From positions 1 to 5,545 of the forward strand of contig NYXO01000024.1 of assembly GCA_002685415.1 (NCBI GenBank): a DNA stretch of 5,545 nucleotides, written 5' to 3'. Positions 1-4,862 of the stretch are shown one piece after another (the stretch's first letter is position 1; every line of letters begins with the position of its first letter). The notes beneath the pieces were generated by a model. The model saw nothing but the letters and a program-made list of their open reading frames with translations, ran no database searches and had not been told where the DNA came from. The stretch comes from Methanobacteriota archaeon. GTDB lineage: Archaea; Thermoplasmatota; Poseidoniia; Poseidoniales; Thalassarchaeaceae. The position numbers were made by a program, and so were the translations under genes.

Positions 1-53
1 TTGTGATTCCTGCTGCTCGCTGGTGGAAAGGTCTACTCGATGAAGAAGAATGA
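1..53 (+). CDS. Probable C-terminal tail of an unidentified + strand gene
   Basis: From base 3 a reading frame stays open for 16 codons and closes with TGA at 51-53, giving the tail VIPAARWWKGLLDEEE. The run of acidic residues before the stop resembles the end of the membrane/zinc-ribbon protein elsewhere in the window (AEEE). Nothing in so short a piece identifies the product. The opposite strand is also open across the first 60 bases, so this call rests on the look of the tail alone. If correct, the gene ends 46 bases before tRNA-Glu on the same strand. Confidence 0.35.
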   Translation, partial: VIPAARWWKGLLDEEE

Positions 54-66
54 TTCTAACCAATTC

Positions 67-74
67 GATTATTT
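67..74 (+). promoter_or_regulatory. Candidate archaeal TATA-like element for tRNA-Glu
   Basis: An AT-rich octamer, GATTATTT, is centred about 29 bases upstream of the first base of the mature tRNA-Glu. Archaeal TATA boxes are centred about 26-27 bases before the transcription start. The position fits a transcript starting at or just before the tRNA 5' end. The match to a TATA consensus is weak, and no BRE purine stretch stands out upstream. This is a positional inference. Confidence 0.25.
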
Positions 75-99
75 GGGAGTTGTATCTCGGACAGCCATC

Positions 100-177
100 G
101 CTCCTGTGGTGTAGCACGGTCCATCATTCCGGGTTTTCATCCCGGCGACCCGGGTTCAAATCCCGGCAGGAGCACCA
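100..177 (+). tRNA. tRNA-Glu (anticodon UUC), CCA encoded
   Basis: The sequence folds into a full cloverleaf. The acceptor stem GCTCCTG (100-106) pairs with CAGGAGC (167-173). The anticodon stem CCGGG/CCCGG encloses the 7-base loop TTTTCAT, so the anticodon at 136-138 is TTC, reading glutamate codons GAA/GAG. The T stem CCGGG/CCCGG encloses TTCAAAT (155-161). The D arm is short-stemmed with a large loop containing GG, as is common in tRNA-Glu. The discriminator is A174, and CCA (175-177) is encoded in the gene. There is no intron. The 3' end lies only 23 bases from the convergent stop codon of the flavoprotein gene. Confidence 0.97.
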
Positions 178-200
178 AATTACCTCATTCAAGCAAGAAA

Positions 201-698
201 TCAACCAGCTAGATTGTCTATCATTGCTTCGATGGTTTCCGGATTTGCTTCTTTATTTCTGCCGGAAGTCAATGATCTGCCGATCACATCTGCTCCAATG
301 AACGAAAACATACTACGCATGGCCATGATTACATGTGCGCCGCCACCACCGCTGTGAGTAGCGAGTCCTACTGCCTTACCAGTGCACATCTTTCGAAAGT
401 TCTGCCAATCTCGGGATAACCAAGCAATTGCATTATTCAAAGTAGGTGGGAAAGACCCATTGTATTCAGGAGCGACAATTACCCAAGCATCGGCCTCAAT
501 CATTTGTTGGGTTAGATCGGATACATCTGGAGATTGCTCGGGGTCTGAAGAACGTGCAACTGTGAACATAGGTAAATCCATTGCAGCCAAATCAACAATA
601 TCTGAGTCGTGGCCTTTGTCTTTCGCCACGTTGGAAAATCTTTCCGCCAATTCTAGGTTTGTGCCGGAGGTGGCAGTAATCATCAGGAATTTCGCCAT
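201..698 (-). CDS. NADPH-dependent FMN reductase-like flavoprotein
   Basis: This 165-residue protein has the flavodoxin-like fold of the FMN_red family (NADPH-dependent FMN reductases, which include azo-, quinone- and chromate-reductase relatives). Such enzymes bind FMN and pass electrons from NAD(P)H to flavin, quinones or other acceptors in the cytoplasm. The N-terminal strand leads into the FMN-phosphate loop, with ATSGTN at residues 9-14. The family signature PEYNGSFPPTLNNAIAWLSR occupies residues 77-96, and a glycine-rich flavin loop, THSGGGGAH, is at 114-122. Length is slightly below the family's usual 175-190 residues, with a shortened C-terminus. The ATG is preceded by GGAG (703-706) at a 4-base spacing. 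It lies 39 bases downstream of the SLOG-like gene on the same strand, so co-transcription is likely. The physiological substrate cannot be told from sequence. Confidence 0.9.
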   Translation of the reverse strand: MAKFLMITATSGTNLELAERFSNVAKDKGHDSDIVDLAAMDLPMFTVARSSDPEQSPDVSDLTQQMIEADAWVIVAPEYNGSFPPTLNNAIAWLSRDWQNFRKMCTGKAVGLATHSGGGGAHVIMAMRSMFSFIGADVIGRSLTSGRNKEANPETIEAMIDNLAG

Positions 699-737
699 AG
701 TGCTCCGAGGGGCTATGCGTACTTCAAGAGAATAGTA

Positions 738-1268
738 TCATTCAACTTCTACAATTGAGGTTGGAATCCCTCTTTCAGCAGCCAATTCAATGACTATTCT
801 CGTCCATTTACTGGTGTCTGAAGGCATCGCCAAAATATGCGAGGCACCTTTCAGAATTTTCTCGGTGAGAGTGTTCGGAGCCTCTGCTCTTCCCGTATCG
901 ACTAAACTTCTGGTTGGATCACTCCATTCTTCAGTAAAAACTGCAATTTCTATCGAACTATTGTCAGCCCATCTTTCTGCCATATAGTCCACTCCGCTTG
1001 CTCCACCAACAATTATCAAATCTGGATATCCATTATTTTCTACCCAATTTTCGATTGCTTTCTCAAATATTTCATAATCATAAAATCGACTACTGCCTAC
1101 TATTGCTAAATTAATCACAGATCCGTCTTGATTCAAGTCTCGTCCACCGAGAGAATCGACCACATCTTGTCCAGAGGTTGTTACCATTGTCTCCGCGAAG
1201 TAGGTCTCTGCGGATAAAGATGGCCATTTTGCATTCAGATTTTGAATTGTTTGGATATTATATCCCAC
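738..1268 (-). CDS. SLOG-superfamily (DUF2493/YspA-like) protein
   Basis: The 176-residue frame contains a Rossmann-like SLOG domain resembling DUF2493/YspA proteins, a group proposed to bind nucleotides or ADP-ribose derivatives; no biochemical role is firmly established. Matching features are strand 1 with VGSSRFYDY (57-65), the core motif VGGASGVDYMAERWA (87-101), Trp115 after the next strand, GRAEAPN (126-132) in place of the family's G-rAG-RN segment, and a closing helix and strand, IELAAERGIPTSIVEVE (160-176). The usual W-G-S-GT motif near residue 150 is replaced by PSDTSKWTR. The first 50 residues lie outside the domain. The frame opens with GTG immediately after an in-frame TAG and has no clear ribosome site. 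ATG at 1185-1187 (Met28), with GGAG just upstream, is a serious alternative. It probably heads an operon with the flavoprotein and diverges from sufS. Confidence 0.75.
   Translation of the reverse strand: MGYNIQTIQNLNAKWPSLSAETYFAETMVTTSGQDVVDSLGGRDLNQDGSVINLAIVGSSRFYDYEIFEKAIENWVENNGYPDLIIVGGASGVDYMAERWADNSSIEIAVFTEEWSDPTRSLVDTGRAEAPNTLTEKILKGASHILAMPSDTSKWTRIVIELAAERGIPTSIVEVE
1253..1265. promoter_or_regulatory. Palindrome with TATA-like core in the sufS/SLOG divergent region
   Basis: GGATAT-T-ATATCC is a perfect inverted repeat with 6-base arms and one central base. Its core is TATA-like on both strands. For sufS, a TATA box here would put the transcription start near 1285, leaving a leader of about 30 bases that contains the ribosome site at 1302-1307. 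On the other strand it could serve the SLOG gene if that gene starts at Met28 (1187). It could equally be an operator. The coordinates are read directly; both roles are inferred. Confidence 0.4.
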
Positions 1269-1271
1269 CTA

Positions 1272-1281
1272 TTGATATCAA
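1272..1281. promoter_or_regulatory. Ten-base perfect palindrome upstream of sufS (candidate operator)
   Basis: TTGATATCAA is identical to its own reverse complement. It sits 6 bases after the previous inverted repeat and about 32 bases before the sufS start codon, near the expected transcription start. The two palindromes share the core GATAT/ATATC, so both might be recognised by the same dimeric regulator. A ten-base palindrome can occur by chance, so this is a candidate only. Confidence 0.3.
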
Positions 1282-1301
1282 GGTATCCAGTCCCCTATTC
1301 C

Positions 1302-1307
1302 AGAGGT
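1302..1307 (+). promoter_or_regulatory. Ribosome binding site of sufS
   Basis: AGAGGT lies 6 bases before the ATG at 1314-1316. It matches the Shine-Dalgarno core well and fixes the sufS start, which also agrees with the usual start of SufS proteins. Confidence 0.7.
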
Positions 1308-1313
1308 TAAGCC

Positions 1314-2540
1314 ATGGCTCTAGATATTGATGCTATTCGAGCGGATTTTCCAATTCTGGATAGGGTGTTGCCTAATGGTAAGAAACTGGTTTATTTTGAC
1401 AACGCCGCTACCTCTCAAAAACCTCAGGTTGTTATCGATTCGATGACTCGATTTTACGAGGAATACAATTCCAATGCACATCGAGCCAACCATACCTTAG
1501 CCGACGAGGCTACAACTGCTTTGGAAGAAGCCAGAAGCAAGATATCACGCTATTTTGGCACTAAACCAGAAAACATGATTTACACAAGTGGGGCAACTGA
1601 AGCAATCAATTTGGTAGCATATGGCTGGGCTCGATACAATTTACAGCAAGATGATGTGGTTGTAGTTACGGAAATGGAGCACCATGCGGACATAGTTCCA
1701 TGGCAAGAACTCAACAAAGAAAAAGGGGTAGAGGTTCGCTATGTACCTATCAACTCCACAACATTCACTCTAGATATGGAAGCCTTTGAAGTAGCCCTTG
1801 AAGGGGCTAAACTAGTCTGTGTCGTCCATACTAGCAATGTGTTAGGAATTCGTAATCCTGTGGAAGAAATCATTGAGAAATCTCAGGCTGTAGGTGCTCG
1901 TGTACTACTTGATTGCGCTCAGAGTGCGCCACATGAAAGAATTTTCTTCGATAATATGGGTGCTGATTTTATTGCAATCTCAGCCCACAAAATGGCTGGT
2001 CCAACCGGAATTGGTTGTGTTTTGGTAAAGCCAGACGCCATGGCAGAAATGGGTCCATTCATGACAGGTGGTTCCATAATCAGACGAGTATCAACCGAAG
2101 GTACGACATTCCAAGAAGGTCATGCGATGTTTGAGACAGGTACTCCAAGAATCGCCGAGGCTATCGGTTGGGGGGCTGCAGTAGAATGGCTAAGCCAATT
2201 CGACATGAGAGAGGTTCATGCTCACATCCATGACATAGCATCTTGGACAGCTGATCAAATGCTTGAGATACCTGGTATCCGTATCTTCGGTGACCCCAGT
2301 CACCCAAAATCAAGTGGTGCTGTATCATTTCTTCACGATTCAATTCAATCGCAAGATCTAGCATTTCTATTGGACGAGGGTGGCTTCGCCGTCAGAACAG
2401 GCCATCATTGTGCCCAGCCTCTTATGGATGCATTAGGCGTACCTTCGACAAATCGTGCCTCATTTTGGATTTACAACACGTTAGATGAGGCTCAGTCCTT
2501 TGTTGAGCACTTGAGATATGTTTGTGAGCGGTTTGCTTGA
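1314..2540 (+). CDS. sufS: Cysteine desulfurase SufS
   Basis: SufS is a pyridoxal-phosphate enzyme of aminotransferase class V. It converts L-cysteine to L-alanine and carries the sulfur as a persulfide on its catalytic cysteine, for Fe-S cluster assembly. At 408 residues it matches the family length (E. coli SufS has 406). The cofactor-binding motifs are all present: TSGATEAINL (91-100), EMEHHAD (120-126) with the His that stacks on the cofactor, DCAQSAPH (200-207) with Asp200 and Gln203, and SAHKMAGPTGIG (223-234) with the Schiff-base Lys226. The active-site loop RTGHHCAQP (361-369) holds Cys366, typical of the SufS (group II) rather than the IscS type. It is the first gene of a sufS-sufE-sufT unit, with sufE 53 bases downstream. 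Nothing appears broken. Confidence 0.96.
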   Translation: MALDIDAIRADFPILDRVLPNGKKLVYFDNAATSQKPQVVIDSMTRFYEEYNSNAHRANHTLADEATTALEEARSKISRYFGTKPENMIYTSGATEAINLVAYGWARYNLQQDDVVVVTEMEHHADIVPWQELNKEKGVEVRYVPINSTTFTLDMEAFEVALEGAKLVCVVHTSNVLGIRNPVEEIIEKSQAVGARVLLDCAQSAPHERIFFDNMGADFIAISAHKMAGPTGIGCVLVKPDAMAEMGPFMTGGSIIRRVSTEGTTFQEGHAMFETGTPRIAEAIGWGAAVEWLSQFDMREVHAHIHDIASWTADQMLEIPGIRIFGDPSHPKSSGAVSFLHDSIQSQDLAFLLDEGGFAVRTGHHCAQPLMDALGVPSTNRASFWIYNTLDEAQSFVEHLRYVCERFA

Positions 2541-2582
2541 GGTAAGCCAAGCCCCCTCGTCATATTGAATAGAAACCATCGA

Positions 2583-2590
2583 GAGGGTGA
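2583..2590 (+). promoter_or_regulatory. Ribosome binding site of sufE
   Basis: GAGGGTGA lies 3 bases before the sufE ATG and matches the anti-Shine-Dalgarno sequence over most of its length (compare GGAGGTGA). It supports the ATG at 2594. The preceding 42 bases after the sufS stop contain no obvious terminator, which agrees with co-transcription. Confidence 0.6.
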
Positions 2591-2593
2591 ATT

Positions 2594-3019
2594 ATGGCAG
2601 AGAGGCGATGGCCCGAGCATCTAGACTCGGTAGTCGAGGAGTTCGAGGATTGCTTCGACTCAATGGAACGATACGAGTTGCTGTTTGAGTATGCCAAAAA
2701 TCACCCAAGTCCATTACCTGACGATGAATGGAATGAAGAAAATCAGGTCCATGGTTGTCAATCTAGAGCTCACGTTGAATGTGGCCGAGATGATTCTGGC
2801 AATTTCTTGATGCGAGGGGGGGCAGATGCACAGATTGTTCAGGGATTAATGTCCGTAACCGCTATGGCGGTAAATGGAATGAATCCAAAGGAAGTGGCAC
2901 AAATGTCTCCAGACTACGCCGATGCAATGGGGATTCGAAATTCTTTAACTCCTAGTAGAGCCAATGGATTTTTGAATATGTTCGAGAGAGTTCGATCGGA
3001 AGCAGAGAAGATGGTGTAA
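2594..3019 (+). CDS. sufE: Sulfur-acceptor protein SufE
   Basis: SufE accepts the persulfide sulfur from SufS, stimulating the desulfurase, and passes it to the Fe-S assembly scaffold. The 141-residue product has the normal family length and all the signature segments. The catalytic loop VHGCQSRAHV (52-61) carries Cys55, the persulfide acceptor (equivalent to Cys51 of E. coli SufE). GGADAQIVQGLMSV (75-88) is the conserved SDA-IV-GL segment, and LTPSRANGFLNMFERV (118-133) is the terminal helix motif. Its position directly after sufS fixes its partner. SufE is mainly a bacterial family, so its presence in an apparent archaeon suggests past transfer of the pair; that is inference. The stop codon lies 2 bases before the sufT start, so translation is probably coupled. 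Confidence 0.95.
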   Translation: MAERRWPEHLDSVVEEFEDCFDSMERYELLFEYAKNHPSPLPDDEWNEENQVHGCQSRAHVECGRDDSGNFLMRGGADAQIVQGLMSVTAMAVNGMNPKEVAQMSPDYADAMGIRNSLTPSRANGFLNMFERVRSEAEKMV

Positions 3020-3021
3020 TT

Positions 3022-3324
3022 ATGGTTGATGAGAAGTCTGTTCGTGAATCTCTAATTGAGGTAGAAGATCCAGAAATGAAAATTTCAGTAATTGATTTGG
3101 GCTTGATTTACGGAGTCTCAATCGATGATTCGCACGCTGAAATCGATATGACATTGACAAGTCCAGGTTGCCCGGTGGCACCCGAATTAATGGCGGCTGT
3201 ACATCGGGCTGCTCTCACCACAGAGGGTATAGAAACCGTCCATGTCAACCTGACGTTTTCTCCACCTTGGGATCCAAAAATCCATGCTACCGAAGATGGT
3301 AAATTTGAGTTAGGTGTGTTCTAA
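3022..3324 (+). CDS. sufT: SufT-like Fe-S maturation factor (DUF59/MIP18 family)
   Basis: This 100-residue protein is a stand-alone DUF59 (MIP18/PaaD-like) domain. Members include SufT, which helps insert Fe-S clusters into target proteins, and the eukaryotic MIP18/CIA2 targeting factor. The conserved pieces are present in order: VEDPEM (14-19), the VIDLGLIYGV segment (23-32), MTLTSPGCPVAP (43-54) with the conserved Cys50, and LTFSPPWDP (77-85). Its place right after sufS and sufE, with a 2-base gap and GGTG (3013-3016) as a likely ribosome site inside the end of sufE, favours an Fe-S role over the phenylacetate (PaaD) role. Its last codons overlap the convergent folD stop by 4 bases. The family is certain; the exact client proteins are unknown. 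Confidence 0.92.
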   Translation: MVDEKSVRESLIEVEDPEMKISVIDLGLIYGVSIDDSHAEIDMTLTSPGCPVAPELMAAVHRAALTTEGIETVHVNLTFSPPWDPKIHATEDGKFELGVF

Positions 3325-4196
3325 TTCAAACGCAATTCCGCTGCTCTGACAGTGTTGCTCATCAGCATTGAGATAGTCATTGGACCTACCCCACCTGGCA
3401 CTGGAGTGATGTGTCCCGCTATGTTTGCGGCTTCAGGTTCTATGTCTCCAGTAAGACGGCTTCCACTTTCTCTAGAGTCATCTGCGACACGATTAATTCC
3501 AACATCGATTACTGTCGCTCCTGGCTTTATCCATTCAGCTTGAATCGCTTCCGCCCTTCCAATTGCGGCAACTACCAGGTCCGCAGTCCGACAAATACCC
3601 GCAATATCTTGCGTTCTAGAATGAGCAATTGTTACTGTGGCATCAACGCCTTTCTGCGCCAATAAAAGTGCGAGTGGCATACCAACTATCCGTGAACGTC
3701 CGATTACAACTGCTTTCTTCCCTTGTAGGTCAATAGACGCATCCTCGATAATTTTCATCACACCGGCAGGGGTACATGGTAGCATACCATCTACTTGACC
3801 CATGACTAATCTTCCGAGATTTGTTGGATGGAATCCATCAACATCTTTTGAGGGGTCTATTGCTTCAGTTATGGCCAATTCATCTGTTCCATAAGGGGTG
3901 GGGCTTTGAACAAGTATTCCATGAACCGAATTATCTGAATTCAGATTCGCAACGACTCTCATTAAATCTTCTTGAGTGACATTGTTTGGAAGGTCAACTC
4001 TTGTGCTCTTTATTCCAGTTCTTTCACAAGCTCGTTGTTTGTTACGGACGTATACATGACTTGCTGGATCATCACCGGCGAGTACTACTGCAAGATGAGG
4101 CTCAACTCCTGATTCCTTCAGTGCTGAGACCCTCTCGGCGAGTTCCGCTTCAATACGCAATCCTAACGCCTTTCCATCAAGTATAACTGCGCTCAC
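3321..4196 (-). CDS. folD: FolD, methylenetetrahydrofolate dehydrogenase/cyclohydrolase
   Basis: FolD is a cytosolic dimer that oxidises 5,10-methylene-tetrahydrofolate to 5,10-methenyl-tetrahydrofolate with NAD(P)+, then hydrolyses it to 10-formyl-tetrahydrofolate. It links serine/glycine carbon to purine and formyl synthesis. Counted from the GTG at 4194-4196 the protein has 291 residues, the normal length. It carries the catalytic pair Tyr49 and Lys53 in YVRNK, the substrate-site segments VHGILVQSPTP (91-101), KDVDGFHP (117-124) and PCTPAGVM (140-147), the Rossmann segment VVIGRSRIVGMPLALLL (163-179), VIDVGINR (229-236) and the C-terminal PVPGGVGPMT (265-274). The frame stays open to an ATG at 4257-4259, but GTG is preferred: GGAGG lies 8 bases upstream, and homologues begin with the same SAVILDGK sequence. 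It follows tRNA-Thr on the same strand. Confidence 0.97.
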   Translation of the reverse strand: MSAVILDGKALGLRIEAELAERVSALKESGVEPHLAVVLAGDDPASHVYVRNKQRACERTGIKSTRVDLPNNVTQEDLMRVVANLNSDNSVHGILVQSPTPYGTDELAITEAIDPSKDVDGFHPTNLGRLVMGQVDGMLPCTPAGVMKIIEDASIDLQGKKAVVIGRSRIVGMPLALLLAQKGVDATVTIAHSRTQDIAGICRTADLVVAAIGRAEAIQAEWIKPGATVIDVGINRVADDSRESGSRLTGDIEPEAANIAGHITPVPGGVGPMTISMLMSNTVRAAELRLN

Positions 4197-4204
4197 GAAG
4201 TAAT

Positions 4205-4209
4205 CCTCC
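4205..4209 (-). promoter_or_regulatory. Ribosome binding site that fixes the folD GTG start
   Basis: On the - strand GGAGG is followed by 8 bases and then GTG (4194-4196). It is the strongest Shine-Dalgarno match in the window and lies inside the 21-codon upstream extension of the frame. Initiation at GTG is therefore much more likely than at the upstream ATG (4257-4259), which has no comparable site. Confidence 0.75.
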
Positions 4210-4253
4210 AGTCTATCGGACTTGACCTTTTTTCTAACGGTGACCTTACACAG

Positions 4254-4272
4254 CCTCAAAGAGGATGAAAAT
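4254..4272 (-). terminator. Possible T-run and small hairpin after tRNA-Thr
   Basis: Directly after the encoded CCA of tRNA-Thr, the - strand reads ATTTTCATCC, followed by a 4-base-pair hairpin CCTC-TTT-GAGG. Short T runs are the usual archaeal termination signal, so transcription of tRNA-Thr may end here. The run is only four T's, so readthrough into folD is possible. No other promoter for folD is evident in the 76-base gap. Confidence 0.25.
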
Positions 4273-4349
4273 TGGAGCCCCAGGAGGGATTCGAACCCCC
4301 GGCCGTCTGATTACAAATCAGATGCTCTACCAGTCTGAGCTACTGAGGC
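4273..4349 (-). tRNA. tRNA-Thr (anticodon UGU), CCA encoded
   Basis: Read on the - strand, the 77 bases form a complete cloverleaf. The acceptor stem GCCTCAG pairs with CTGGGGC with one G-U pair. The D stem is GCTC/GAGC, and the anticodon stem TCTGA/TCAGA encloses TTTGTAA. The anticodon TGT (complement of 4313-4315) reads threonine codons ACA/ACG. The variable loop has 5 bases. The T stem GGGGG/CCCTC encloses TTCGAAT, with one G-U pair. The discriminator is U73, common in archaeal tRNA-Thr whereas bacterial ones usually carry A73. CCA is encoded at 4273-4275. No intron is present. It lies upstream of folD on the same strand. Confidence 0.97.
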
Positions 4350-4457
4350 AGCACCCCCCGCTGCCCACGTTCGATTCTTGAACCCTGCACCCTGAGGGCT
4401 AGCCGATATAGGGCCAAGTTGAATGCCTAAACACTCCTCCGAATCCCACTGAATAGC
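4350..4457. other. Divergent intergenic region between tRNA-Thr and the zinc-ribbon gene
   Basis: This 108-base stretch should hold the promoters of tRNA-Thr (leftward) and of the membrane protein-pheS unit (rightward). GATATA at 4405-4410 could be a TATA box for the rightward unit, predicting a start near 4433 and a leader of about 25 bases. No Shine-Dalgarno match precedes the ATG at 4458. GTTCGA/TTGAAC (4369-4383) can form a 6-base-pair stem with one G-U pair, and GGCTAGCC is an 8-base palindrome. No convincing TATA box was found for tRNA-Thr. No coding sequence was recognised. Confidence 0.35.
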
Positions 4458-4862
4458 ATGCCCAACTCAAATTCTCATAGGAAATTGAACATGGTAATTG
4501 CCGCTTGGGCATGCATACTTCTTGGTGCAGGGATTGTCTTTGGTACCGCTGGAAATACATTTGCAATAGCGATAGGCGCTCCGTTGTCTATCGCTGGCGT
4601 TGCATTACTTCTCTTTGGATTAGGAATGCCTGATGAATCATCAGTCGACCCAGATGAACTAGCAGCATGGGCTCCTGACGCAGTAAAGATGCCCGATGCT
4701 GGACGAGCTATGTATCGGGTAGATACTTCATTGGACCCTCCGATAAAAACCTCGATTTTATGCGGTCGATGTGGACATTTAGAGTGGGTTGATGGTAGGA
4801 AACCTGCGTTCTACAGTTGTGTGGAATGCAAAACTGAACTTTGGGTTGCAGAAGAGGAATGA
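4458..4862 (+). CDS. Two-helix membrane protein with C-terminal zinc ribbon
   Basis: I do not recognise a named family. The 134-residue protein has a short basic N-terminus (SHRKLN) and two hydrophobic helices at about residues 12-30 and 35-57. An acidic linker (SSVDPDELAAW, 61-71) follows, and the C-terminal domain has the cysteine pairs CGRC (102-105) and CVEC (121-124), a typical four-cysteine zinc-ribbon or rubredoxin-like arrangement. The positive-inside rule and the short inter-helix loop suggest both ends lie in the cytoplasm with the ribbon tethered to the membrane; this is inference. The ATG at 4491 (Met12), preceded by AGGA, is an alternative start, but it would remove the basic residues flanking helix 1. 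The TGA stop is directly followed by the pheS ATG, so the two are probably co-transcribed and translationally coupled. Function is unknown. Confidence 0.8.
   Translation: MPNSNSHRKLNMVIAAWACILLGAGIVFGTAGNTFAIAIGAPLSIAGVALLLFGLGMPDESSVDPDELAAWAPDAVKMPDAGRAMYRVDTSLDPPIKTSILCGRCGHLEWVDGRKPAFYSCVECKTELWVAEEE

Noticed and set aside
1..60. Open - strand frame at the left edge
   Set aside because: Its product (VRIILLHRVDLSTSEQ...) shows no family features and would have to overlap the start region of tRNA-Glu antisense; the + strand tail with a stop at 51-53 looks more protein-like.
50..301. Open + strand frame of 83 codons spanning tRNA-Glu
   Set aside because: It runs through the whole tRNA gene and into the antisense of the flavoprotein gene, and its product has no recognisable domain.
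382..735. Open + strand frame of 117 codons
   Set aside because: It lies antisense to the well-supported flavoprotein gene, which carries clear family motifs.
3352..4186. Several + strand frames inside the folD region
   Set aside because: All are antisense to folD, whose motifs cover its entire length, and none gives a protein-like sequence.
4369..4383. Hairpin GTTCGA-TTC-TTGAAC as a terminator
   Set aside because: It has a G-U pair, is not followed by a T run, and sits where promoters are expected; archaeal termination does not usually rely on such hairpins.
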